Of a stretch of DNA of 64,000 nucleotides, positions 45,541 to 57,730 are shown one piece after another. Below the pieces are notes generated by a model. The model worked only from the letters and a program-made list of their open reading frames with translations, did not search any database and was not told the DNA's origin. The DNA comes from Chelydra serpentina (taxonomy: Eukaryota; Chordata; Testudines; Chelydridae), in assembly GCA_037349315.1 (NCBI GenBank), contig JBAIAC010000040.1, positions 16,820,001 to 16,884,000 of the forward strand. The letters run 5' to 3'. The position numbers and the translations under genes are program-made. Positions within the stretch are counted from its first letter, which is position 1, and the number at the start of each line of letters is the position of its first letter.

Positions 45541-46119
45541 AAACCCCTGAGCTCCTGACTCCCAGAGCCTTCTGTCACCTCTTTGCGGCTCAGGTAACCT
45601 TACCTTTGAAAGGGAGCTGGCTTGCCCGTCGGCCTGGATTCCCTGCAACCTTCCCGCCTCGCTCCTGAGGGCAGAGTGGCGGGAGTGGGGCGCAGGCCTC
45701 CCGCGCTGATGTTGTACCGCAGCCCCTGCGCCTAGAGACCCAGGGTGACCAGAAAGTGACCTTTCTCGTAAGGCTTTGGGGCAGCACTCAGGAAGTGGGG
45801 GGGCGGAGGGGGAGGGGAGGTAAAGGAAACACGCTGCAGAAATGAACGTGCCAGCATTAACGCCAGAGGTCTCTCTGCGGAATGGCTTTAAGGGAGTCGT
45901 GCGGAACTGGCCTTGAGCTCAGCTGAGTTCAGTGGGAGCTGAGGACACCCAGCACCTTTCAGAGTTGGGCTCTTTAATTGCAGAATCTCTTTTCCCCTGA
46001 AATGCAGCCACCTCTGGGGTGGGACGCAGCAACTGTCTAGGGCAAGTAAGTGTGAAAGAATAACCGATCTGACTGAAACACTAAGAGCCCGGATACCACC
46101 TAGAGGGATGTGGTATAAG

Positions 46120-46381
46120 CAGGGCCGGTGCAAGGAAGTTTCGCACCCTAAGCGAAACTTCCTTGCACCAGCCGTGCCCCCCCCCCAGCTAACACCGCCC
46201 CCCACCCCCACGGCAGCCAGCTCCCCACCCCCCGTGGGCCGGCAGCTCAGCCCCCCGCCCGCAGCGCCTCCCCAGCTCCCGGCTCAGCCGCGGAGGCGGG
46301 AGACAGCCGCGGCGAGCCACCCTCCAAATCCTGGCGCCCTAGGCGACCGCCGAGGGTCGCCTAGTGGGCGTGCCGGCCCTG
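46120..46381. mobile_element. hAT-like element (CAGGGCCGG family)
   Basis: Ends CAGGGCCGGTGCAAGG and GTGCCGGCCCTG. Perfect 8-bp TSD GGTATAAG (46112-46119 and 46382-46389). Near the left end GGAAGTTTCGC...GCGAAACTTCC forms a hairpin; the interior is GC-rich and non-coding. Confidence 0.9.
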
Positions 46382-46389
46382 GGTATAAG

Positions 46390-47682
46390 AACCTCACTAG
46401 GATTAAGTTAGGCACAATGCAGTTGTCGAACTTGGAATTTGGCCTGGCTATAGCAGCCACACCCCCTGATTCTTGTACCACGTGTCCTCTGGTCACGAAG
46501 AGCAGAAAGAGTCAGGACTCCGGTTTTCCATCTCATCTGAACACTGAAGGCTGTAACTCAGGCTTCATTGTGCTAATGGACAATTATATTTAGCCACTCT
46601 TGGATGCTGTTACACGGCTGCAGCACATACATCCCGGCAGTGGCTAAACAAAGCCCGGACCCTACTCTGTGGTGCTACAGAGGGAAGCGAGATCTCTGCT
46701 ACTGTTTCTTAAAAAACAAAACAAAACCCACACCCTACTTTGCACAGCTATTCAGGGATTTCACATGTTAATTCCACCCACTATGGCGGCAAATGATCAA
46801 ACCCCAGGATCAGTCAAGTGCTGAAAAGCCCTGGGCAGACAGCAATTATTCCCATCAGTTAATCAGTGCCCCGGATAGCAGACAAGGTGGCGAAGCTTCC
46901 TTCTCAGCTTTGCATAGTAACAGGAGAGGAAACTCGCATTGTCTTTTCATCCCCTTTTCGGGGCAACGAGAACCAATCGGCCGTGTTCAGGTAACGGAAT
47001 CGCTGCCGGGTTTGTTAAACGCCAGTACGACAGAGAGGCCCAAGGCTGGCTCCTTTCCAGAGACGCAGACAGTTGCTGGAGGGTCACTCATGGCTTTGGG
47101 GTTTCGCCTCTCAGAAGCCACTCCTGCATGCAATGGTGCTGGTACCAGAGGCTTTGCTTGGTATCCCAGACTGCTTCTTCATCCGCCCCTCGGGCCATAT
47201 TCCAGCCAGCACATGCATCGATGTTGCAAGGATCTGTGTGGTGACGGGGAGTTTGGTCTTCTCCCTGCTAGGGCCTCTCTACATCCACGGTGCCGGAAAG
47301 GCTGTGAGGAAGAATCCCGGCTTGGGAGGCGCATGCTGCGCCCTCTTTACTGGTGGGGTGGCAGGCGTCCTGGGGTCCGTGCACAGCCTGCATCAGCCAG
47401 AATTGCCCCTCGCTCTCCTTCGTAGCGCCCGAGGGCACCCAGGGCAGAATGTGGCCATTAGTGAGCCTTTGTTCTGGGCCTCCTCGTGCTGCCCCGGCTC
47501 ACTTTGCATTCAGTTGTGCGTGCCCTTAACCGGGCACAGCCCTGGGTCTTGGACAGCAGGAGGCAGAGGGCACCCAGTTGAATAGGATGGAGCGTGGTAT
47601 TGACTGGAACCACTCCGGCCTTAGGCTGCCAACCTGGTACATTCGTCTGCAAAGCTCTGGCCCCCGACCTCACCGCTGGGCC
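46390..47682. other. Intergenic, GC-rich, overlapping open frames
   Basis: No conserved gene recognised. Several overlapping plus-strand frames of 100-210 codons are open between 46793 and 47585, but none shows a family motif or a splice pattern. Confidence 0.4.
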
Positions 47683-47966
47683 CAGGGCCGGTGCAAGGAA
47701 GTTTCGCGCCCTGGGCGAAATTTCCTTGCACCGGCCCTGCCACCCCTCCCAGCTAACGCCCTCCCCCCCGTGGGCCGGCAGCTCAGCCCCCCGCCCGTGG
47801 GCCGCAGCAGCCTACCTCTGCCCGCGCCGCCTCCCCAGCTAGCTGCGGCGAGCCGCCGCCCATGGCTCCTGGCTGAGCCGCAGAGCCAAGAAGCAAGAGG
47901 CAGTCGTGGTGAGCCGCGTGCCCCCCCCCATCCTGGCGCCCTAGGCGACCGCCCGCGCCGGCCCTG
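47683..47966. mobile_element. hAT-like element (CAGGGCCGG family)
   Basis: Same family as 46120-46381: ends CAGGGCCGGTGCAAGG and GCGCCGGCCCTG, with the internal hairpin GGAAGTTTCGC...GCGAAATTTCC. Perfect 8-bp TSD GCTGGGCC (47675-47682 and 47967-47974). Confidence 0.9.
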
Positions 47967-47974
47967 GCTGGGCC

Positions 47975-49904
47975 CTGCACAGTCTCGCAGCTGCTCTCAC
48001 GTGGTCAGGAAACCATCTGGTCAGACTGGGCTGCCCTTGCCTAGAGCAGGAGCAAGGGTGGGGAGGGTGAGCCGCCCCCCAGGAGCTTCAAATGGCCTTT
48101 GTGTTGCAAGCGCGCAGGTGAAACTCCACTGACTCACTGGAATAACTCTTCGTTTTTACCGGTGTCAAGGAGGTCCGACTCAGGCCCATGGTCCGGAGAG
48201 TCCTTTGCCTGCACAAATTGACCTTTCACCTCTGCAGCCATTTGGCCTCGGCCTGGCGGCTTTTCCAGCCAACGTGCAGCCGGGCCGGAAAGCGTCTCGC
48301 TGGCGAAGACCGCGGTGAGGCTACTGGAGAGCAGCATTGCTCTCGCCGCTGCGGTCTGGGAGTGCAGCCTCGTCCCGCGGGAGAGGACCCCGTTCCTGCA
48401 CTGCAGGGAAGCTGGTTGTGGTCTCTGAGGAGAAAACGTCGAGTCCCTCCGGTGAAAGAGCCAGAGAAGAGCAAAACGCTGGACACGCATGCTGACGTGA
48501 GCGGTTTGAGGACACACAAGGAGGCGAGCTTAGCGATACTATGCCGTGGGCCCTGAGAAGGGGAAATGGATTCTGGGCTGCTCTGACTTAATAGCAGCCT
48601 CCCCTCAGCATCTGGCCCCATGCCTAGTGGACTCCAGGCGGCCTGTGGCACATCTCCCTTTTTGGGGGTGAAAACTCTGCTTGGTGTACAGCGCCTAGTG
48701 TAACAAGTGGCCAAACTGTGGAGTCCCTAGTGTACAGAGCAGTCCTACTCCACGAGAGAGTGGGTCGTCTGGCCACGCATTTACCGCAGGGGAGCCGGGA
48801 GTCCCAGGTTACCTGGGTACGACTGAAGGGAGAATTTGACTCCGATCTGCCCCTCGAGAATGGGCCTCTTTCTTGCATAACAAATGATTTTCCTTCCCAA
48901 AGAGGTAACCGTGGCGACGGATTGCTCTGCAGAACGGGCCCGTTTACGAATCCAGTCAGGTGACGACCGGAACCGGCTCGGCCAGACATCGGGATGGACT
49001 TGCCGGCGACATCCATTTAGCAGCAGCCGAACAGCCACGGGCACTGTCAGGGCCCCAGGTGCCCACTTACACCTCCCGAAGCTGGGAGGGAGAGGAGAGG
49101 TTTCCAGAGCACTTAGTTAAATGATGACAGGTAATTAAGGATTTCACTGACAAGCTGTTAGCTTGGGCTGGGGCCAGGTGCTGTTCTTCCAGCTGACACA
49201 GCTCCGCTGTGTTGCAGGGTGAGCACTCCAGCGTTGTGTATCGGACACTCCGATTCCTGCCCTGGCACCAAATTCTGCTGACTCAGTGTTCACCTGACTT
49301 CTGCTTTGTACACCTGCCGAGGGGCTCCTGTCTGACGCGGTCTCTCCTGATGTCACTGAGAACGGCATTCAGTGCGCCACACCAGGGGTTGCAATTAATT
49401 TTTCTTTGGGCGGGGTGGGAGGGGGGGAGATTGTCTGTCTATTCATTGCTGGTTGAAGGGGGTGGACTGGAGGTCTTGGAGACTAATGTCTCTGAGTAGC
49501 TACATAATCATATTGCCTAGATCTTCTACCGCACGCGCCATCCATAGGCCTCACAGCACTTTACAGAGTGGGGTCAGTATCAGTCTCCCATTTTACAGCT
49601 GGGGAAACTGAGGCACAGAGAAGGGCCATGACTTGCCCAAGGTCACCCCACATGCTGGTGGCAGACGCCATCATGCAAGTGCCCCACACCACACTGCCCC
49701 AAGGAGTCAAGCCCCTGCCCTGGAGGCTCCTCCTGGGAGTGGGTGGGGACTTCCTTTAACTTCCCCTAGCCCGATTGTTCCCCCAACCCAGCGGATGTGG
49801 CTTTTCCCCTTCCCATGAGGAAGCATTACTGAGCCTGTGGATTGGTGGCTAGGGAGTCGGGCTCCTCCGGGGCAGGAGTCGTCTGGGCAACATTCTAGGA
49901 TGCT
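47975..49904. other. Intergenic, no recognised gene
   Basis: Nothing beyond a MIR-like fragment (49530-49660) can be supported. Open frames on both strands here overlap each other and lack family motifs. Confidence 0.4.
49530..49660 (+). repeat. MIR-like SINE fragment
   Basis: CACAGCACTTTACAGAGTGG, CATTTTACAGCTGGGGAAAC and GACTTGCCCAAGGTCACC match MIR core and 3' sequence. Confidence 0.75.
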
Positions 49905-50018
49905 TAGGGTGACCAGACAGCAAGTGTGAAAAATCAGGACGGGGGGGGGGGGGGCGTAATAGGAGCCTATATAAGAAAAAGACCCCAAAATCGGGACTGT
50001 CCCGGTCTGGTTACCCTA
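49905..50018. mobile_element. hAT-like element (TAGGGTGACC family)
   Basis: TIRs TAGGGTGACCAGAC and GTCTGGTTACCCTA. Flanks AGGATGCT (49897-49904) and GGGATGCT (50019-50026), an 8-bp TSD with one mismatch. It includes a G14 run at 49941-49954. Confidence 0.87.
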
Positions 50019-50094
50019 GGGATGCTCATCCCCGTCCCAGCTCTGAGGTAGACTACTTTGGAGAGATGAAGTTTTACACTTCTGAGGGCGAAAA

Positions 50095-50270
50095 AAAATA
50101 ATCATTCTCGCCAGCAGAGGGCACTGCCCACCAAGGCAACAGCCCCATTCAAAGAGAGTCAGAGAACAGGGCCCATCTGGCAGCCTGTGGCAGAGGAGGG
50201 ACTAGAACCCAGGCGTCCTGGCCGGTAGGCCCAGTCTAGCCACTAAACAACACCCCCTCCCTCAACCACC
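50095..50270 (+). repeat. MIR-like fragment
   Basis: GGAGGGACTAGAACCCAGGC and TAGCCACTAAACAACACC match the 3' end of MIR-type SINEs (old copy). Confidence 0.5.
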
Positions 50271-50371
50271 GAGCACGTAGTGATCAGTGACCCCCATTTC
50301 AGGTGCCCTGTGTCCTAAGCGTTTTGGGCTTTCCTATGAAGCAAACCCACTCCTCTCTGCAAACCGGGGGC

Positions 50372-50495
50372 TAGGGTGACCAGATGTCCCAATTTAATAG
50401 GGACAGTCCCGATTTTTGGGTCTTTTTCTTATATAGGCTCCTATTACCCCCCAACTCCTGTCCCAATTTTTCACACTTGCTGTCTGGTCACCCTA
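50372..50495. mobile_element. hAT-like element (TAGGGTGACC family)
   Basis: TIRs TAGGGTGACCAGA and TCTGGTCACCCTA; perfect 8-bp TSD CCGGGGGC (50364-50371 and 50496-50503). It lies only about 350 bp from the copy at 49905-50018 and in the opposite orientation, judged by the internal CTCCTATTACCCC versus GTAATAGGAG. Confidence 0.92.
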
Positions 50496-50503
50496 CCGGG
50501 GGC

Positions 50504-51947
50504 CAGCCCCACTGGCTGGGATCAGAGGTTGGGTGTGCTACCTCTGCTCCTGGGCAGGCAGCTACCGGGGACATGGCAGAGTTGGGCGGGCAGGGTGGGC
50601 AAGTGCCGCATGGTGCACAGTACCACGGAGTTAATTCTGTTGAAGGTGGCGCCCCAGGCTTGGGTAGGATTCCAGGCCTCCTGGGCCAGCCCTGCATGCA
50701 GGGTAGCATGGCACATTGTTTGCTTCTTCTGCACACAGACACGGTCCCAGGGATGATGGGGACACGAGACTATTTCAATAAATAAAGGAAGAGTTTTTCT
50801 TTTCCAGATATCTAGTCCGGTTCCCGCTCCTGTCCCGGGGCTGCTTGGCTTTTCCGTCAGCCTGCGTTGGGGTTTCGCTCGGAAGACTCCTGGGGAGGGC
50901 TTTGCTCGCTATTGCTTGGCCAGGGACAGTCACATTGCGTTTGGTTCTAAAATGGGTGTTTCAGCTTCCAAGGACAAGGCTGCTCTAGCAGTTTAGACCA
51001 GGGAGGTGTTTGGCCCAGCATGTCTGTCTGTTATCTACGCTAGTTATGCACAACCTCGCTGCTGGGAAACTTAGAAACGTTTCTGAACTTGCCCGAGTTT
51101 GGAACAGAGGAGTAATGCACTGGATTGCTTGGCTCTAGAGTACAGGACTTAAGGGGTGGAAAAGACCTGGTAGGTCACCTTAGCCAAAATCTTCAAAGCC
51201 GAGTGCTTAAAGTTAGGCTTCTGAATCCATATTTAGGCACCAATCTGCAGGTGGCCTGACCAGGGTGTTCACCTGCTGCTCCCAGTGGGGTCTGTAGTGC
51301 CCAGCACTTCTGAAAAGCAGGGGCTCGGGCTTTAGAGTCCAAAACACTGTTCCCCACCCTTGTGGCAGTGGAGATACCCTTGAAACGGTGTCCTAAGTGT
51401 TACTGAAGCAGAGATGCCTGTTTGAGTCTGCAGAGAGCCTGAAGCCATTGCTCTGAGAGGTACGTCCTGTCCCATTCATCTAAATCAGAGCCGCTGCAAT
51501 TCCCTCATGGGGGAATGTGGCATTTTCCCATGGAACTCAGCATTTTTACGTGGAATTTTTGGATGTGCTGGGCAAGGGACCATTTTGCTCTCCGGCTCCC
51601 TGACCAGCCAGGCTCAGTCACTCGCTGTCCAACTTCTCCTGCAAGGAGCAGTGGATTGGATTATAGTGGGCGCAGGCTCCCTGCACTGTTCCATGGACCC
51701 ACAGCCGAGTCCAGCCTGCCGTCAAGGAGCAGAAGGAACCAGTGGGGCTGCCTGGAGAAGGACACAGGAGCCAGAGCCTGGGAAGATGAGCTGCAGAAGC
51801 TGTCTACAAGCATCCTTCTTTCCCTGGCATGTATTGACTGGGTGGAGGTGGGGGTGGGAAGAAGGAGCATGGGCAGGAAGTTCTAAGCTGAGACACCTGG
51901 ACTGAGGCCAGGTAGGTGTTGGGGCCTGACGAATGGAGTGTCATTTA
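50504..51947. other. Intergenic, no recognised gene
   Basis: Nothing recognised. Open frames at 51507-51905 overlap in two frames and lack family motifs. Confidence 0.4.
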
Positions 51948-52262
51948 TCATAGAATCATAGAATCTCAGGGTTGGAAGGGACCTCAGGAGGTCATCTAGT
52001 CCAACCCCCTGCTCAAAGCAGGACCAACCCCAACTAGATCATCCCAGCCAGGGCTTTGTCAAGCCTGACCTCTTAAAAACCTCTAAGGAAGGAGATTCCA
52101 CCACCTCCCTAGGTAACCCATTCCAGTGCTTCACCACCCTACTAGTGAAAAAGTTTTTCCTAATATCCAACTAAACCTCCCCCTCTGCAACTTGAGACCA
52201 TTACTCCTTGTTCTGTCATCTTCTACCGAGAACAGTCTAGATCCATCCTCTTTGGAACAGAA
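51948..52262 (-). mobile_element. 5'-truncated CR1 LINE, minus strand
   Basis: The reverse complement carries GGACTAGATGACCTCCTGAG, GAGGTCAGGCTTGAC and the upstream 3'-UTR phrases of the 23787 copy. It abuts one copy of a local duplication (52263-52410). Confidence 0.92.
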
Positions 52263-52410
52263 CATTTATGTGCGGTGTGGCTGGAGAGGAGCAATTCCTT
52301 TTCTCAAATGGCTGTTTTGTAGATCTCATAGACTTCTTCCCCCCACAGATTCTTTTGTGCTGGTGCATCAGAACCAGAGTCTCCTGGATTCAGAGCCCTG
52401 TGCAAGGCAC
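52263..52410 (+). repeat. Local duplication, copy A
   Basis: GATTCTTTTGTGCTGGTGCA and GGATTCAGAGCCCTGTGCAA recur with few changes in copy B (53032-53191), 781 bp downstream in the same orientation. A good acceptor-like CTTCCCCCCACAG precedes the core here. No known gene matches. Confidence 0.75.
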
Positions 52411-53031
52411 ATCTGTTTGATCCGAGGCTTGGAGAGCACCGTGAATAAACTCACCCTTGAAAATCACTGGTGAATTTTACGTCCGTGAGGATGAGCTGTG
52501 GCATTCAATAGGAAATCTCGGTACCGAGCTGTGTTATCCAGAGCCCACAGCAGGTGTCACTATTGCTCCAAATATAACCACCGAGCCATTCAGCCCAAGA
52601 ATCTAGCAATAAAACAAAAATAATCCGGCTGTGTTTTCCTCCGCTCTCATTTATTTATTTTTGTACTGATGGAAGTTTTGCTGAGCGCTCAGGATTTGGC
52701 CTAATGATACGGGTGAGGATTTGCACTTCTGTGGTGGGCGTCAGCTGGAAATCCCAAAGAGCCTTATGGAGCCACCTCGTGGCCCCATTAGCTAGAGCCG
52801 TACTCCTACAGTGGTCTCGCTCTAGGGTACTTACATGACCAGCATTTTACTGGCTCTTTGATGGAATAGGAAGAAGGGGCACAGAAGCCGGCCTGAACCT
52901 CGGAGAGCATTATTCAGCCATTGTCAAGAGAGCCTGGCCCAGGTTACACAATGAATCAGAAGTCAGGAATAGAACCCAGGAATCCTGACTCCAACTCCCC
53001 AAGTCTAGGCCAGAGCACAGCCCATTTATGA

Positions 53032-53191
53032 GCAGAGTGTTCGCTGCTGTGGTTGGAGATGGGGAATTCCCTTTTTTCAGTGGCTGGTCTGTGGCGCTCA
53101 TAGGATTTATTGCGCCCCTCCTCCCCTCGATTCTTTTGTGCTGGTCCATCAGAACCAGTGGGTCCTGGATTCAGAGCCCTGTGCGAGGTAC
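53032..53191 (+). repeat. Local duplication, copy B
   Basis: Homologue of 52263-52410: GATTCTTTTGTGCTGGTCCA, then GGATTCAGAGCCCTGTGCGA. The acceptor-like AG of copy A is CG here (CCCCTCG), so B could not use the same splice site. Confidence 0.75.
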
Positions 53192-53913
53192 TTTGACAAT
53201 GGAGTGCCACTGCTTTTCTTATGCCTTAAGGTGGCATCATCAGGGGGACTGTTTGTGCTGTCTACTGGGGACATGAGTCACCAGATTTGGGGGGAATTAT
53301 GGAATTTTCAGGTGATCCTTGGCTCCCCTTCGTTTCCCGGGACGGGCACAGGAACATGCTGACATCAATAGAAGACAAGTCATTGGGAGTTCTGTTTTCA
53401 AAGGGCTACAGCATTCAAGAGAGAGAATTTGGGTACTCCGTCTTCTGTGCCCCTGGAAAATCAGCCAGAACAGCCTGTGTTTTCTTGTTTGGGACAAGGA
53501 GAACCAAAAAGGTCGCCCGACTCCTTTTCATTTGGCTGCTTCTCTCCAATCAGCGCTACACACTGGGGCCAGATTAACCACTGGTGTAACTGCACTGGCT
53601 TTGTGACACTAGGCATTTGTGTAGACTGGTTTAGTGCCAGCAATGTGGGTTGTGTTTCCATGGTGCCAGGGCTCTTTACTGACAATGTGATTCACACTCT
53701 TGATGTTTCTTTAAAAAAGGGGACACTACTGATGGCTAAAGATTCTGCTCTGTAAAGTGAAGCCCTCGATATAGCCGCAGGGCAGGCAACGAGCACAGCA
53801 CCGCCAGCCTCCCCTGCCTCACTCTTGTCCTGCTGGGGGAAAGGGAGTTTAATGGCTTCTTGTGGCCATTCAGTCCTGTCTAGCTGCCGAGACTGGAAAC
53901 CAGAGGCCTGAGT

Positions 53914-54480
53914 AGAGCTGGTGGGAAAATGGGCTCCTTGCTGCAGAAAATGTTTACATAAGAAGCAAAAATCTATGCCAAAATCCAAATCCAAACCACT
54001 TCTGCTGAAAACTGAAATGCTTCGATTCTGAAACGCTGCTCTGGTGCCTCCTGGGAGTTGTAGTTTAGATAACTCATGCTCCCATTCTCCTGTACAGCTG
54101 GGGCTCCCAGGGTTAGACTACGTTTCCCATGATTCATCACACTCTCCTCTTTTGGGCAGGGGAGATGGTGCCTCATGGCAGTCACGTGGCTGCAGTGCAT
54201 CATGGGAGAAGAGGTCTGACTAGGGAGCACAGCTCATAGAAGACAATTGGAGCATGATGCGCCCAAACTCCACTCCCATGAGGCACTGCAGCAGAATGTC
54301 AACATCAAAATGTTTGGGTTTTGGAGCATTCTGTTTTTTGATTAACAACCTCCCCTCCCCCCCCCCAAAACCCCCCACCCCAAAATCAAACTGTTCTAGG
54401 GAAAGCCGACTTTTTAAACCAGACACTTGGACCATTTTTTTTGTCAAAAAGAGCTTAGACTGAAAAGTTTTGACCTACCC
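53914..54480. repeat. Probable MITE-like repeat
   Basis: AGAGCTGGTGGGAAAAT at the left and AAAAGTTTTGACC at the right resemble the AT-rich family at 24560-25019. The middle contains CTCCTGGGAGTTGTAGTTTA and CATCATGGGAGAAG, recurrent in reptile repeats. No matching TSD was found. Confidence 0.45.
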
Positions 54481-55489
54481 TAAGCCTTAGCCAACCTCCA
54501 CTGCAGTTAACAGAAAGGCAGAAGAAAAAGGAAAGTCATAAATATTTATAGAGGTGTCCAAACTGGCTGAGTTTTGTTCTGTGGTTTTCTCCTTTTTTGG
54601 AGGGCGGTGGTGGGGGAGGATGAAGTTTATCCCTGTTGAGGAACAGGACTGATTGTCATTTTTATAAAGGAAAAGGACGATTCCTGTGAACGAAGTATTT
54701 TAGTTACACTTGTGCGACCTACCACAAAGCACACGGCTGTAAAGTACATTTGCTTTCAGCAGCTCTTCCACTGGCATGAGTTTGGGTGCGAAGGAACTGA
54801 AGAAAGCGAAAACATCTGAACCAGTAATCGCTGTGCGCAGGAAAGGAAAAACAGGAGTAAATCAATGGAATGCCCCAGGTTCTGTTAAGACTTCCTCTTT
54901 CTCTCTGTTGAAAAACCTTCAGTGGTGGGAAGGAGTTGGCCCTTTGTTCTCTGAAAAATATTTCCTGGAGATGTCTGTCATCCCTGCAATTGGACTATAA
55001 CGTTCCGTCTTTTTTCAGCATGAGAGATTGTCAGGCCCCTCGGTGTCCCAGGCAATTAAGAATCCTTCATCGTTAAATCAAAGAGGAGGCTGCCCCAGCT
55101 TGGGACGGCTATCTGAGCCCCGAGTACTCTTCAAAGGACAAATGGAGATTTGGAGAAGACATTGGGAGAAAAAGGGCCTTTTCTGTTACCATTTAACAAG
55201 CTGCCTGCCCTTATTTTGTTCCCAGCTCCTCTGCAAAAAATCCCTGTCATCCCAATTGATCCTTGACCAGGACCATTAATTGCAGGTTATGCTCTTGAAG
55301 GTAGCTTTGCTGTTTAATTACACCTCAGAACGTCTGGATTTTTCTGCTGTTTCAATGAGTTTCCTTGTGGGCTAATTAGATTTAGACCTTTGTGCGCAAT
55401 CAATAGATTCTCATCTCGGTGCTGGCCAAGGCAGTCATGACCAGTAATTTACAGCTCTGGTTGTTCTGAAATCAATACAGATTTGCTCT
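54481..55489. other. Intergenic, one weak exon-like segment
   Basis: No recognised gene. Position 54760 follows an acceptor-like TTTGCTTTCAG and opens into a lysine-rich frame from an ATG at 54776; see the findings. Confidence 0.4.
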
Positions 55490-57730
55490 TCATTGAGAGC
55501 ACGGTAAAACAAGGGTGACAGCAGGCCCACTAAGCAGCTGACATGGAAGCAGATCCCATGATGGTTTTGGATCGGAGCCAGCACAATTAGACAGGTGCTG
55601 CTGCAGAAGCAGTGAGTGGAGGGAAGCAGGCCTCTTTGACTGAATGAGCACTGAGTTGAAGAGCTGACAAGGTGTAAAGGTTTTGCCCTCTCTTGAGGCA
55701 GTATATATACAATGCAGGTCAGGCCACCCAAGAGCTTTTAATGTACAAGAATGCAGGTCTGATGTAGAAAAGTGGAGCTCACCTGGGATATGGGTGTGAC
55801 TGCTAAGTCCCTCAGTGCTAACTGGTAAGGGGGTTACAAGAATATCGGGATCCTGGTATAGACATTCTGGTTCACCAAAGAATATCATGCAAGGTCTTAA
55901 ATGCAAGCCAGGGTCACGCTGGTCATTAATATAGTATCTAGGCATACATTTCACAGCCATGCCAGGAGTTATGTACAGATACTGAAAATGTGCTTTAAAG
56001 TCTGCATCTAGGTAGAGTTGACACAGGTTTTTCAATCAGACAAGAGGTGATTATTCACCTGTCCTTCTGTTGGCATGTAAAATAATCATTGTAAGCTAAC
56101 ACACTGGCTGCACAACTTCATACAAAGTCAACAGGGTGATGTGAAATCAACTGGGCAGCAGCACACAAGAAAATAAGCCCGAGGGGTTATTCTGACTCGG
56201 GTTCGATAAGACTTCTTTGGACAGGTTAGCCTGTTAAGTTTAGTCTCTAGAAAATGTGTTATGAGTTTGTTTTTTATTCCTTTTGTTTCCATTATCCTTA
56301 CTCCTACTTGCTTGAATCTTTGATCACAAATGTATTGTTTTCACTCGGAATATATCTCAGTGCTGTGATATTAAGCATGGGGAGTTCCATCATGCAAGTT
56401 GGTGTGTGCACTGTTCCTATGGGGACAGCAGACCTGATATTACTGTGAGTGTTCAGAGGAGAAGGGGCTGGACGCTACAGGGGAAAGCTTCATAAGGGAT
56501 TGGGGCACACCTATTGTTACCAGCAAAGCACAGTAAGGGCTAGCATTGCCCTGAGGAGAGTGCTTGGCTGGCTAACAGGCTGGTGGTGTCAGTGAGCTGA
56601 CACTCAGCTAAACACTAGCAAGTTCCCTGGGGTGGACTACCCCCCTGTATTCACATTCCACACATGACTGTAATCATCTTTGTACAAAATATGCCATGTA
56701 AGGCATCATTTCAAAGCTAATAACTCAGTGGTTAATAATATCATAGTAAAATGTATTTAACAATTATGTAAAGTTATGAACATAAGTGGAAATCATGACT
56801 GAAGTTCACCAAATAGGTCTGGGAAGCGGGTAAATCTGTTTCTCAAAGACAAAGGACAAGCTGACACCTCTAGCCAGGTGTCATCAAAGCTGATGGTCCA
56901 TCACCTATCAAGAGGCCGTTCTTTGGCAAAGAAAGGGGGCAGGAACAAACAGAGTTGCAACTTAGAAAACAACTTAGCAAACCTGTTCAGCTGAATAGAA
57001 ATTTATGGGGTGACCGAACCATAATAGTGAGGGGCAAATACCCCAAGGCATCTCTCTCCTTGTCCATGTCCCTCTTTGCACCTGAGAAGACAAAAGAAAC
57101 AGCTGTTAGACTTTGTGGGAAGGGTCCTGACCTGAAAAGTTTGGTTAGTAATGCTGTTAGAAGGATGTGGTAAGGACTCTACTTTCAATCAAATATAGTT
57201 TAAGTTAGGCACTAGGAAGCATTTTAATTTTATTTTTCTTGTAACCATTTCTAACTTTTATGCCTCATTACTCATACGCATTTAAAATCTCTCTCGTTGC
57301 AGTTAAATCAACTTGTTTTATTCTTTAATTGAAACTAATCCAGTGTGTTTAAGTAGAATTATCTGGGTAACTCAATTGAAGGTGGCAAGTTGTGTAGTGT
57401 TCCCTTAACGGGACAACGGACCTCATATCTCTGGACTGTCCAGGAGAGGTCTGGACAGTGCTAAACACAAGTTTTTGGGAGAAAAGCCGGACTAGGAGTG
57501 TGTTGGGGTCATCCTGCAGTATAACCAAGGCTGGCGAGAGCCAGAGTGTAATGCACGTGTGGCTGGCAGGCTGCAGTTACACACACACTCAGGGGGTGCA
57601 GTGTAAGGCACCCAAGGTTGCAGAGTGGGGGTGACACATCCCTTTATTGGTCTGGATTGCACCCTGGAATGTCACACTCTGTCCTGCTGGCAAAGGTAAC
57701 TCACGGTCCTGGGTACCCCAAGAACCGTCA
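55490..57730. repeat. Possible degraded retroelement region
   Basis: Phrases such as ACAAAATATGCCATGTAAGG and CATTTCAAAGCTAATAACTC, and the block around 57360-57730, resemble sequences that recur in turtle genomes, possibly LTR-related. A 181-codon minus-strand frame (55490-56035) shows no motif I can name. No LTR pair or TSD was found, so boundaries are approximate. Confidence 0.35.

Larger units (their letters stand above)
36436..46111. other. Intergenic, no recognised gene
   Basis: No conserved protein or RNA gene is recognisable on either strand. It contains old repeat fragments (39408-39562, 39790-39912, 40330-40900, 42430-42800, 45461-45540), AATAAA motifs at 37229 and 41779, and one weak minus-strand exon-like segment (38333-38516). 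The rest looks like neutral unique sequence. Confidence 0.55.

Noticed and set aside
46793..47585. 210- and 170-codon plus-strand frames, one with a hydrophobic stretch
   Set aside because: The two frames overlap each other in a GC-rich region, lack motifs and splice context, and sit between two transposons; chance is the simplest explanation.
55490..56035. 181-codon minus-strand frame
   Set aside because: No recognisable family and repeat-like surroundings; kept only as part of a possible degraded retroelement.
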